A stretch of 30,187 bases of DNA, taken from JACTUA01 sp964551875 (GTDB taxonomy: Archaea; Halobacteriota; Methanomicrobia; Methanomicrobiales; JACTUA01). The number at the start of each line of letters is the position of its first letter. Position 1 is the first letter of the stretch. The position numbers and the translations under genes were made by a program. The stretch spans positions 1 to 30,187 of the forward strand of contig CAZKEV010000023.1 of NCBI GenBank assembly GCA_964551875.1, read 5' to 3'. The notes beneath the pieces were generated by a model that was not told where the DNA came from, did no database searches, and saw nothing but the letters and a program-made list of their open reading frames with translations. This document shows positions 14,764 to 21,970 of this stretch, piece after piece.

Positions 14764-15726
14764 ATGACCGGCCCGGCCATCGAGGTACTGAACCTCTCGA
14801 AGAGGTACGGCCAGATCCAGGCCCTCAACAGCGTCTCTTTCTCGGTGCCCGAGGGGGAGATCTTCGGGTACCTGGGGCCGAACGGTGCCGGGAAGACCAC
14901 CACCATCCGCATCCTCACCGGGATCACGCGGCCCACGGGTGGCACCGCCCGGATCTTCGGGCACGACATCATCCGGGAGACCATCGAGTCGAGGAGGCAC
15001 ATGGGAATCGTCCACGAGACCTCCAATGTGTACGACGACCTCACCGCCTGGCAGAACCTCATCTTCACCGCAGAGCTCTACCACGTGGAGAGGGCGGGGA
15101 GGGACGAGTGGGCAAAGGAGCTCCTGGAGACCTTCGATCTCTACGGGAGGAAGGACGACCTTGCCCATGGCTTCTCGAAGGGGATGAAGAGGCGCCTCAC
15201 CCTTGCCATGGGGCTCATCAACCACCCGAGGCTCCTCTTCATGGACGAGCCGACTTCGGGCCTCGATGTCCAGTCCAACCTCATCATCCGGAGGGTGATC
15301 CGGGAGCTCGCCGGCGAAGGGGTCACCGTCTTCCTCACCACCCACAACATCGAGGAGGCGAACCTCACCTGCGACCGGGTGGCCATCATCGACCACGGGA
15401 AGATCGCGGCCATCGACTCCCCCGAGCGGCTGAAGAAGACCATCCAGTCGGTCCAGTCCGTGGAGGTCGGGTTCGACCGGCAGGCACCAGAGATCCCTGA
15501 GGGACTCAGGGATATTCCCACGGTCAACGAGGTGCGGAAGGAAGGGGACAAGATCCGGTTCTTCACTGACGATCCATCGGCGGTCCTTCCCGCGATCATC
15601 GCGTATGCCGAACGGGAACACCTCAGGGTCCTCTCACTCACCACCCATGGCCCAAGCCTGGAGGATGTCTTCATCCGGTTGACGGGACTCGACACAGGCA
15701 ACGATCGGAGGTCCCCATGGAAGTGA
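14764..15726 (+). CDS. ABC transporter ATP-binding protein (ABC-2 exporter, drug-resistance type)
   Basis: 320 aa from ATG 14764. An upstream extension of the frame exists but overlaps the divergent promoter and is rejected. Walker A is GPNGAGKTT, the Q-loop region follows with HETSNVYDDLT, the signature is degenerate (FSKGMKRRL instead of LSGGQ), Walker B is LLFMDEPTSGLD and the switch histidine lies in LTTHNIEEA. This is the usual form for the DrrA/CcmA-like family that powers ABC-2 permeases. The C-terminal 90 residues form the accessory domain ending SLEDVFIRLTG, typical of the family. It overlaps the permease start by 10 nt, so the two are co-translated. The substrate, a lipid, drug or polysaccharide, cannot be told. 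Confidence 0.9.
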   Translation: MTGPAIEVLNLSKRYGQIQALNSVSFSVPEGEIFGYLGPNGAGKTTTIRILTGITRPTGGTARIFGHDIIRETIESRRHMGIVHETSNVYDDLTAWQNLIFTAELYHVERAGRDEWAKELLETFDLYGRKDDLAHGFSKGMKRRLTLAMGLINHPRLLFMDEPTSGLDVQSNLIIRRVIRELAGEGVTVFLTTHNIEEANLTCDRVAIIDHGKIAAIDSPERLKKTIQSVQSVEVGFDRQAPEIPEGLRDIPTVNEVRKEGDKIRFFTDDPSAVLPAIIAYAEREHLRVLSLTTHGPSLEDVFIRLTGLDTGNDRRSPWK

Positions 15727-16514
15727 AGGCAATGCTCCGTCAGGTCCCCCTCGACCTCTCGGCTGCGTGGGCCATCGCCCGGAAGGACATGATCATCTAT
15801 TATCTGAGGCCGAACATCATCGTCTCGGGGATCCTCTTCCCCCTCTTCATGTTTCTCGCCTTTGCCATCGGGACCATCGGGGGGAGTGCGCCCTCGGCAG
15901 GGGGATCCTCGGAGGTCGTGCAGCTCGGGGCCCTCATCCCCGGCCTCCTCGCCATCACCGTCCTCTTCTCGGCCTCCTCCATCGAACCGGTCTCCATCCC
16001 TATCGAGCGGAGGATGAAGACCTTCGACCGGCTCATCTCGGCGCCCATCTCCCTCCAGGCCCTGGTGCTCGGCGAGAGCGTGAGCGGGACCCTCTACAGC
16101 GTCGGGATCGCCCTCATCCCGCTCGCCATCGGGGTCCTCTTCTTCGGGAACATGATCCTCTCGCCGGTCGCCCTCCTCCTTGCTCTCTTCCTCTCCTCCC
16201 TCTGCTTCTCCTCTATGGGGACCCTCGTGGCCTCCTACCCGACCGAGAATGTCGGCGAGGTGATGTCGATCTTAAACCTCATCCGTTTCCCCCTCATCTT
16301 CCTCTCGGGGGTCTTCATCCCTCTCAGTTCCCTCCCCGCGTGGGGGCAGGCCGTGGCCTATATCTCGCCCCTTACCTACGCGAGCGACCTCATCCGGTTC
16401 GGGTATAACGGTGCAAGCCATATCAGCCCGTTCCTGGATATCCTTATCCTCGCCGCCTTCATCATCGGCTTCCAGGGATTCGGGAACTACCTCTACCGGA
16501 AGTTCAACGAGTGA
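15717..16514 (+). CDS. ABC-2 type transporter permease
   Basis: 265 aa, ATG 15717 preceded by GGAGGT (15707-15712) within the ATPase gene. A cytosolic amphipathic N-terminus (AAWAIARKDMIIYYLRP) precedes about six membrane helices (about 36-54, 77-93, 130-152, 156-172, 184-208, 237-256). The motif region ending in LPAWGQAVAYISPLTYASDLIRFG is characteristic of ABC-2 permeases. It forms the membrane half of the exporter with the preceding ATPase. The final helix is followed by a short basic tail (NYLYRKFNE). Confidence 0.9.
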   Translation: MEVKAMLRQVPLDLSAAWAIARKDMIIYYLRPNIIVSGILFPLFMFLAFAIGTIGGSAPSAGGSSEVVQLGALIPGLLAITVLFSASSIEPVSIPIERRMKTFDRLISAPISLQALVLGESVSGTLYSVGIALIPLAIGVLFFGNMILSPVALLLALFLSSLCFSSMGTLVASYPTENVGEVMSILNLIRFPLIFLSGVFIPLSSLPAWGQAVAYISPLTYASDLIRFGYNGASHISPFLDILILAAFIIGFQGFGNYLYRKFNE

Positions 16515-16532
16515 AGGTGGGGCAGGGGAACA

Positions 16533-16543
16533 ACCTTAAATAT
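16533..16543 (+). promoter_or_regulatory. TATA box of the nitroreductase gene
   Basis: CCTTAAATATC lies about 46 nt ahead of ATG 16585, predicting a leader of about 20 nt containing GGAGTG as a weak ribosome site. Confidence 0.5.
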
Positions 16544-16584
16544 CCTCGTGGCACATTCCTCCTCTGTTCTCGGAGTGTTCCGGT

Positions 16585-17184
16585 ATGGAGTTCAAGGACA
16601 TCGTCATGAAGCGCTATGCGGTGAAGAAGTTCGACGGCAGGAAGGTCCCTGAATCGAAGATGAAGGAGCTCTTCGAGCTGATCCGGTTTGCGCCCTCTGC
16701 CTTAAACATCCAGCCCTGGAAGATCAAGGTCATCACCGACCAGAAGGTGAAGGAGCAGCTGAAGCCTGCGACATGGAACCAGGAGCAGATCACGACCTGC
16801 TCCCATCTCCTCGTCTTCTGTGCGAACACCGACTTCAAAGGGCTCGTCGAGAGGCTGGAACGGTTGCTGAATCAGGCGAAGATGCCCGAAGATATTGCGA
16901 AGATGGTGATGGGGATGGCACGGGATTACTTCCTGAAGATCCCCCCGGAGGCACAGGTCGCCATGGCGCAGCACCATGTCTTCCTCGCCCTGGGGAACGC
17001 CCTGAACGGGGCGAAGTCCCTTGGCTTTGACTCCTGCCCTATGGGCGGCTTCGACCCGAAAGAGTATGCCCGGATACTGAACCTCCCCTCCAACCTCGTG
17101 CCCACCATGCTCTGCCCCGTCGGGTATGCAGCCGATACGCCGATGCCGAAGTTCCGGTTCCCAAGGGAGGAGATCTTCTTCTAA
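16585..17184 (+). CDS. Nitroreductase-family FMN oxidoreductase
   Basis: 199 aa, the usual single-domain length. The N-terminal RYAVKKFDGRKVPE contains the Arg/Lys phosphate contacts for FMN. APSALNIQPWKIKVI is the conserved flavin-pocket segment, and the C-terminal half has GFDSCPMGGFDP, a typical glycine-rich FMN contact. The family reduces nitroaromatics, quinones or flavins with NAD(P)H; in methanogens the physiological electron donor and substrate are unknown. It has its own TATA box and a palindrome after the stop, so it is probably monocistronic. Confidence 0.9.
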   Translation: MEFKDIVMKRYAVKKFDGRKVPESKMKELFELIRFAPSALNIQPWKIKVITDQKVKEQLKPATWNQEQITTCSHLLVFCANTDFKGLVERLERLLNQAKMPEDIAKMVMGMARDYFLKIPPEAQVAMAQHHVFLALGNALNGAKSLGFDSCPMGGFDPKEYARILNLPSNLVPTMLCPVGYAADTPMPKFRFPREEIFF

Positions 17185-17188
17185 TTCC

Positions 17189-17221
17189 ATATCACCGGTG
17201 ATATCCCCATCCTTTTTTATA
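17189..17221 (+). promoter_or_regulatory. 16-bp perfect palindrome plus T-run/TATA before the phytoene desaturase-like gene
   Basis: ATATCACCGGTGATAT (17189-17204) is a perfect palindrome 4 bp after the nitroreductase stop, followed by TTTTTTATA (17213-17221). As RNA it would be a hairpin plus U-run, so it could terminate the nitroreductase mRNA. As DNA it could be an operator next to the TATA box of the downstream gene. Both roles are possible. Confidence 0.45.
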
Positions 17222-17336
17222 CCCCTTCGCAGATGATGTATTGGTTCTTGAGGCACCGGTGAGAGGGGATGGACTGGTATCCCCGATCACGCGTTCCTGG
17301 AGGGCCGGTTCTTTCCCATTCCCCGAGGGAGGCCCT

Positions 17337-18824
17337 GTGAAGGTCATCGTCATCGGATCCGGGTTCGGCGGGCTCTCAGCCGCGGCCCTCCTTGCGAGGG
17401 ACGGCCACGAGGTCACGGTCATCGAGAAGAACGAGCAGATCGGCGGGAGGGCGGGCGTGTACCGCGAGGGAGGGTTCACCTTCGACATGGGCCCCTCCTG
17501 GTACATCATGCCCGATGTCTTTGAGCGGTTCTTCGCCGAGTTCGGGAAGAAGCCCTCGGACTTCTACGAGCTCCGCCGGCTCGACCCGAGCTACCGCATC
17601 TACTTCGGGGGGGGAGGGACCCTCGACATCCCTGCCGACCTGAGGAAGACCTATGCCCTCTTCGACGCCCTGGAGGCGAACGGGGCGCAGAAGCTGAGGA
17701 ACTACCTCGTGTCAGCGAGGGAGAAGTACGACCTCGCCATCCGCGAGCTCCTCTACCGCGACTACCGAACCCTCTTCGACTTCCTGGACAGGCGGATCCT
17801 GGTGCAGGAGGCGAGCCTCCACCTCTTCGAGAACCTGGAGACCTTCGTGAACCGGTACTTCGAGGGCGACCGGGCGCGGAAGATCGTGGAGTACTCCATC
17901 GGGTTTCTGGGCGGTTCGCCCCAGAACACTCCTTCCCTCTACCATGTCCTCTCTCACACCGACCTCACCCGGGGGGTGTGGTACCCCGACGGCGGCATCC
18001 GGCGGGTCGCATATGCCATCCGGGACCTCGCCCTCTCCCACGGGGTGAAGTTCCTCTTCAATGAGCCCGTAACGAAGATCGATGTCGACGGGGGGCAGGC
18101 ACGGGGGGTTACGACGGCGCGGGGGCACTATCCCGCGGATATCGTCCTCGTAAACGCCGATTATGCCTACTCCGAGATGCACCTCCTGGACGAGGAGTAC
18201 CGGTCCTACCCCGCGGACTACTGGGAAAAGCGGATCCTGGCGCCGTCGGCGTTCGTCTGCTACCTTGGGATCAGGAAGAAGGTCAGGGGGCTCGCCCACC
18301 ACACCCTCTTCCTGAACATGGACTGGGAGAAGGGCTTTGACCTGATCTTCGACCCGAAGAGGGCGGCCTGGCCTGACCATCCCTCGTACTACGTGAACGT
18401 CCCGTCCCGGACCGACACCACCGCCGCCCCGGAGGGCTGCGATACCCTCATCATCCTCGCGCTCCTTGCACCGGGACTCCCCGATACACCGGCGATACGT
18501 GACCGGTTCTACACCCTGATCATGGACCACCTGGAGCGAGCGACAGGGGAGACTATACGGGATGCCATCGCGGTGAAGCGGATCTTCTCCCTGAACGACT
18601 TCCGGGACAGGTACAATGCCTTCAAGGGGACCGCCCTCGGACTATCCCACACCCTCTGGCAGACTGCTCTCTTCCGGCCCTCCCACCAGAGCAGGAAGGT
18701 GAGAAACCTCTACTACACCGGGCAGTACACCCACCCGGGCATCGGGGTCCCCATGACCCTCATCTCGTCCCAGATCGTGGCCCGGGGGCTCGGCAACGAG
18801 ACCGCGGGGCGGAGAGGAAAATAA
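17337..18824 (+). CDS. Phytoene desaturase-family FAD-dependent oxidoreductase
   Basis: 495 aa from GTG 17337, chosen because GAGGGAGG precedes it and the dinucleotide-binding strand starts at once (VKVIVIGSGFGGLSAA). A longer frame from TTG 17241 adds an unconserved 32 aa. The N-terminal GxGxxG, the Glu-containing VTVIEKNEQIGGRAG and the FDMGPSWYIMP segment are CrtI-family hallmarks. The C-terminus holds the second FAD motif (NLYYTGQYTHPGIGVPMTLISSQIVA). Bacterial relatives desaturate C40 or C30 carotenoids, while archaeal members also include isoprenoid reductases and isomerases. No phytoene synthase lies in this window, so the carotenoid role is unproven. Confidence 0.85.
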   Translation: MKVIVIGSGFGGLSAAALLARDGHEVTVIEKNEQIGGRAGVYREGGFTFDMGPSWYIMPDVFERFFAEFGKKPSDFYELRRLDPSYRIYFGGGGTLDIPADLRKTYALFDALEANGAQKLRNYLVSAREKYDLAIRELLYRDYRTLFDFLDRRILVQEASLHLFENLETFVNRYFEGDRARKIVEYSIGFLGGSPQNTPSLYHVLSHTDLTRGVWYPDGGIRRVAYAIRDLALSHGVKFLFNEPVTKIDVDGGQARGVTTARGHYPADIVLVNADYAYSEMHLLDEEYRSYPADYWEKRILAPSAFVCYLGIRKKVRGLAHHTLFLNMDWEKGFDLIFDPKRAAWPDHPSYYVNVPSRTDTTAAPEGCDTLIILALLAPGLPDTPAIRDRFYTLIMDHLERATGETIRDAIAVKRIFSLNDFRDRYNAFKGTALGLSHTLWQTALFRPSHQSRKVRNLYYTGQYTHPGIGVPMTLISSQIVARGLGNETAGRRGK

Positions 18825-18841
18825 CCGGGATGGAGACCCGA

Positions 18842-18878
18842 TCGCCGGCCTCCTCTTCGAGGGAGGGCGGGCCGGCGA
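18842..18878. terminator. Hairpin between convergent genes
   Basis: TCGCCGGCC (18842-18850) and GGCCGGCGA (18870-18878) are perfect 9-bp arms, and CCTC-TTC-GAGG forms an inner hairpin. It lies between the convergent stops of the desaturase-like gene and the NIL-ferredoxin gene and can serve both strands. No long T-run follows, so it may be an RNA stability element instead. Confidence 0.45.
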
Positions 18879-18896
18879 AAACAGGATTGGGGAGCC

Positions 18897-19289
18897 TCAG
18901 CCCGGCACCTGCTGCGAGAGGGCGTCGTGGGGGCAGGCGTCGATACACTTCCCGCAGAGGACGCACTTCTCCACCTCCATCACCAGGCGCCACTCCCCGT
19001 CGAAGGTGAACACCTCTCTCGGGCAGACGCTGACGCAGGCCCCGCAGTCGACGCACTCGTTCTCGTCGCGCACCACCGGGTGCTCGAGGATCTTCACCGC
19101 CGCCCCGAGGGATCCCATCTTCTCGGAGACGAGCCGGCAGCTCTCCTCGGGCACATCGATGAGGACCTCCCCCCCCGAGGAGTCAATGTGGGCCCGGTCG
19201 ACCCGGATGAGGACACCGGTCTCCTTCACCGCCCGTGCGATGATCGGCTCGTACCCCTTCCTCCTCGAGAAGGTGACCAGGAGCTTCAT
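18897..19289 (-). CDS. NIL-domain polyferredoxin of homocysteine biosynthesis (MA1822-like)
   Basis: 130 aa from ATG 19289, which overlaps the stop of the upstream gene as ATGA and has GGAGGAGGT about 8 nt ahead; ATG 19298 is a less likely start. The N-terminal ferredoxin-fold NIL domain (about 1-75) is like the one in methionine ABC ATPases. The C-terminus carries two [4Fe-4S] motifs, ECVDCGACVSVCP and KCVLCGKCIDACP. In Methanosarcina the homologue works with the DUF39-CBS protein to make homocysteine from aspartate semialdehyde using sulfide. It is presumed to deliver electrons for the reductive sulfur-insertion step. The gene order and coupling here are as in other methanogens. Confidence 0.85.
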   Translation of the reverse strand: MKLLVTFSRRKGYEPIIARAVKETGVLIRVDRAHIDSSGGEVLIDVPEESCRLVSEKMGSLGAAVKILEHPVVRDENECVDCGACVSVCPREVFTFDGEWRLVMEVEKCVLCGKCIDACPHDALSQQVPG

Positions 19290-20800
19290 TTCAGCCACCT
19301 CCTCCCGAAGAGCTTCCCGAGGTTGATGGCCGTGAGCATCCCAAGGACCTTCTCTTTCGGATCGACGACCGGGAGCGCACTCACGTTATAGTGCTCGAGC
19401 TTCCGGGCGACAATATCGACATGTTCGTCGGGGTTTGTGGTGATCACCTTCGTCGTCATGATGTCTCTCACCTTCTTTGCCCGGCCGGGCCGGGCGATGG
19501 CCTTGGAGAGGTCGTAGGTCGTGATGATTCCGACGAGCTTGCCCTCCTTGTCCAGGACCACCAGGTGATTGGTATCCCCCTTGAGGAGCCTCTTTGCGGC
19601 TTCCCTGATCTCATCCCCGTCCGAGACCGAGTAGATGTTCCTGTCCATGATGTCCTGGACCCGGGGCACCCGGGCCGTCTCGCGCATGGGCCGGGCGAGC
19701 TTGGTCGGATCGATCTTCCGGGTGGGAAGGGAGAGCGTCATCTTCCCTGACTCCACCCACCGTTTCAGCTCGAGTGCCACCCCCCTGGCCCGCCGGTAGC
19801 TCGAGAGGGGGGAGGTCTTCACCACATCCCCATGGATCTCGATACTCCCGCTCTTGAGATCTGCGTAAGAGACCTCTTTGAGCGCCGGACGGTCACGGGA
19901 GGGTACGCCGTAGTCGATGACGTTCACCCTGATATCCTCATCCCTCACCGCCGTGGAACGAACGACCCCGAGGTCGATGACCGGTAACGGAACCCCGACC
20001 CCGATGTACATGGTTACCCCGTAGCCTGTCATCGTGGCCGCCCTGAGGTACTCCTGGGACATCTCCTTCATATCCGCTGTGACCATGAGAGTCCCGAACC
20101 CCTTCCCCGGCGAGTGCTGGGTCCCTTCGCCGATGATCATGCCGGGCGCACCGGCGAGGAAGATGGGGACGCCGCTCCCGATGACATGGAACGAGGGGTC
20201 GTTGGAGAGGGGCGAGAGGACTCCCGCCCCCGAGTAGGTGATGTTCCCGTAAGACGGGAGGAGCATCCCCATGTAGGTCTGGATGGTCCGGTCGGTGGAG
20301 TTGGTGGCTGCATTGTATCGCTGGTAGGCGTTCCTCGGGTTCACCATGATGGCCTGGTTCAGGTCTTCGAGGATGAGCTCGGTGGTGAGCTCCCGCCGGG
20401 GGTAGCAGTCTGTCCCGTGAGAGAGGGCGCGGAGCTCGACCCTCTTCCCTCCGACAAAGTCCTCGAGGACATGCGCCCCGCCGTACTCCATTCCCCGGGT
20501 TGTGGACTGCTGGGTCGCCCCGATGTACGCGTCAACCGCTGCAATCCCCCCGTATGCCTCGACATCGTTCAGGAAGACCTGCGACATCCGGATAGGCGGG
20601 TCAGAGTGGCCGAAGTTGAGGAATGCCCCGGTGGAGCACATGGCGCCGAAGGTGCCGGTGGTGACGACATCGACCTCGGCGAGGGCCCGCTCCTCGCCCA
20701 GCTCGGCGACGATCCCGGGCATCTCCTCGGCGGTGACCACGCGGGCGTTCCCTTCGCGGATCCGGGTATTGATCAGCTCGATGGACTTCTCCATGGCCAT
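19286..20800 (-). CDS. Homocysteine biosynthesis protein, DUF39 plus tandem CBS domains (MA1821-like)
   Basis: 504 aa. The DUF39 domain (about 1-370) contains GTFGAMCSTGAF with Cys55 and HGTDCYPRR, conserved cysteines of the family; the former is thought to carry sulfur during the reaction. Two CBS motifs (about 385-500; VQDIMDRNIYSV, LVGIITTYDLSKA, VRDIMTTKVIT, VLGMLTAINLGK) form a Bateman module that may sense an adenosyl compound such as AdoMet. Together with the coupled NIL-ferredoxin it makes homocysteine for methionine in methanogens lacking the usual acetylhomoserine route. ATG 20800 is used; ATG 20794, two codons downstream, fits a leaderless transcript from the TATA box at 20814-20826. 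Confidence 0.9.
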   Translation of the reverse strand: MAMEKSIELINTRIREGNARVVTAEEMPGIVAELGEERALAEVDVVTTGTFGAMCSTGAFLNFGHSDPPIRMSQVFLNDVEAYGGIAAVDAYIGATQQSTTRGMEYGGAHVLEDFVGGKRVELRALSHGTDCYPRRELTTELILEDLNQAIMVNPRNAYQRYNAATNSTDRTIQTYMGMLLPSYGNITYSGAGVLSPLSNDPSFHVIGSGVPIFLAGAPGMIIGEGTQHSPGKGFGTLMVTADMKEMSQEYLRAATMTGYGVTMYIGVGVPLPVIDLGVVRSTAVRDEDIRVNVIDYGVPSRDRPALKEVSYADLKSGSIEIHGDVVKTSPLSSYRRARGVALELKRWVESGKMTLSLPTRKIDPTKLARPMRETARVPRVQDIMDRNIYSVSDGDEIREAAKRLLKGDTNHLVVLDKEGKLVGIITTYDLSKAIARPGRAKKVRDIMTTKVITTNPDEHVDIVARKLEHYNVSALPVVDPKEKVLGMLTAINLGKLFGRRWLK

Positions 20801-20813
20801 AATCTTTTGCGTG

Positions 20814-20826
20814 AATAAATATTAAT
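20814..20826 (-). promoter_or_regulatory. TATA box of the homocysteine operon
   Basis: The minus strand reads ATTAATATTTATT, centred about 26 nt from ATG 20794, implying a leaderless mRNA starting near that codon. It is part of a divergent promoter region of only 85 bp shared with the Nif3-like gene. Confidence 0.45.
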
Positions 20827-20854
20827 GTTTTGTATTATCCGCAGTAATAAATGC

Positions 20855-20864
20855 CCCTATATGC
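20855..20864 (+). promoter_or_regulatory. TATA box of the Nif3-SWIM gene pair
   Basis: CCCTATATGC is centred about 26 nt ahead of ATG 20886, again the leaderless spacing, with no ribosome site ahead of the ATG. Confidence 0.4.
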
Positions 20865-20885
20865 ATCCCCGGCATACGGGTATGT

Positions 20886-21593
20886 ATGCAGAGGGATGGT
20901 TTCATCAGGGAGCTGGAGCACCTCGCCCCGCGGGAGCTCGCGGACGGCGAGGACGCCGGGCGAATCGGCCTCATCATCGAGGGGAGGACAGAGGTCGGGA
21001 CCATCTGCACGGCGCTCGACGTTACCCCCCGGGTCGTCGCCCGGACCGTGGAGTCCGGGGCCGGGATGCTCGTGGTCCACCATACCCCCCTCTGGGAGCC
21101 GGTCACATCCCTCACCGGCCCGCTGGGCAGCCTCCTTTCACCCCTCCTCGCGAACCGGGTGAACGTCTATGTCATGCACACGAACTTCGACCGGGCCCCC
21201 CGCGGCATCAATGACGCACTCGCTGAACTGCTCGGGCTCGGGAACACCGAGGCCATGAAGATGGGCCTCATCGGGGACTGCACCCTCGATCTCGGGGAGC
21301 TGGCCCGCCGCCTTGGGGGACCGGTGCGGGTATGGGGAAGGATCCAGAGGCTCTCCCGGCTTGCGGTGGTCGGGGGGAGTGGCTTTGATCCCGACCAGAT
21401 CTACGAGGCATCATACCGGGGGGCCGATGCCTTCCTCTCTGCAGAGATGAAGCATCACGTCGCACTCTCCACCCCCATCCCCTGCATAGAGGCCACCCAC
21501 TATGCCCTGGAGGCACCCGGGATGAGGCGGATCGCCTCGCAGATGGGGTGGCAGTTCATCGACGATCCGCCTGAGGTCAGAAACGTCCCATGA
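20886..21593 (+). CDS. Nif3-like dinuclear metal centre protein (YbgI/DUF34 family)
   Basis: 235 aa, the normal length for archaeal members. Conserved metal-binding pieces are visible: VVHHTPLWEP (the HH pair), MHTNFDRAPRGINDALAELLGL (the H-x-N/x-D region), and near the C-terminus SAEMKHH. The family forms hexameric rings with a two-metal site. It is annotated as GTP cyclohydrolase 1 type 2 or metal-chaperone-like, but its true role is unsettled. The stop overlaps the next start as ATGA, coupling it to the SWIM protein. Confidence 0.85.
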   Translation: MQRDGFIRELEHLAPRELADGEDAGRIGLIIEGRTEVGTICTALDVTPRVVARTVESGAGMLVVHHTPLWEPVTSLTGPLGSLLSPLLANRVNVYVMHTNFDRAPRGINDALAELLGLGNTEAMKMGLIGDCTLDLGELARRLGGPVRVWGRIQRLSRLAVVGGSGFDPDQIYEASYRGADAFLSAEMKHHVALSTPIPCIEATHYALEAPGMRRIASQMGWQFIDDPPEVRNVP

Positions 21594-21922
21594 CGGATCC
21601 CTGGAAGATCCTCGAGAAGGAGAGGAGGCTCACTCCCGAGATCCGGAGGCTCATTGAGGAGCGGTACGGGCAGAGGGGGGTGAAGGCCCTCGAGATCGTG
21701 GACGAAGGGCGGGTGAAGCGTTACCTGGACTTCTTCGTGGTGGTCGGGAGCTCCGACGAGTATGTTGTCGAGGAGGAGTTCTGCACCTGCAGCGACGCTC
21801 TCTTCCGGAGAGGGGAGTGCTCCCATGTCATCGCCGTCCGTATCGCTGCCCTCACGGGCCAGTTCGAGGAGTTCCCCCTCTGGTACCAGGACAGCTGGAA
21901 GAAGGAGAATCGCGAGGCATGA
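21590..21922 (+). CDS. SWIM zinc-finger protein
   Basis: 110 aa. The motif FCTCSDALFRRGECSHVIAV gives the CxC-x(n)-CxH zinc ligands of the SWIM domain (about 68-87). The N-terminal half is helical and charged, followed by strands that present a DNA- or protein-binding surface. SWIM domains occur in nucleic-acid-associated proteins, and short archaeal versions stand alone as here. Coupling to Nif3 by ATGA overlap and 48 bp spacing to alaS suggest one transcript of housekeeping genes. Confidence 0.8.
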   Translation: MTDPWKILEKERRLTPEIRRLIEERYGQRGVKALEIVDEGRVKRYLDFFVVVGSSDEYVVEEEFCTCSDALFRRGECSHVIAVRIAALTGQFEEFPLWYQDSWKKENREA

Positions 21923-21970
21923 GTTATTTATCGAATCACCACGAAGATCGGTACGGAAACGTGGGTCTCC

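Noticed and set aside
14518..15621. A 367-codon minus-strand frame opposite the ABC ATPase gene
   Set aside because: It overlaps the Walker and signature motifs of a clear ATPase on the other strand and shows the same GC-driven low-complexity composition.
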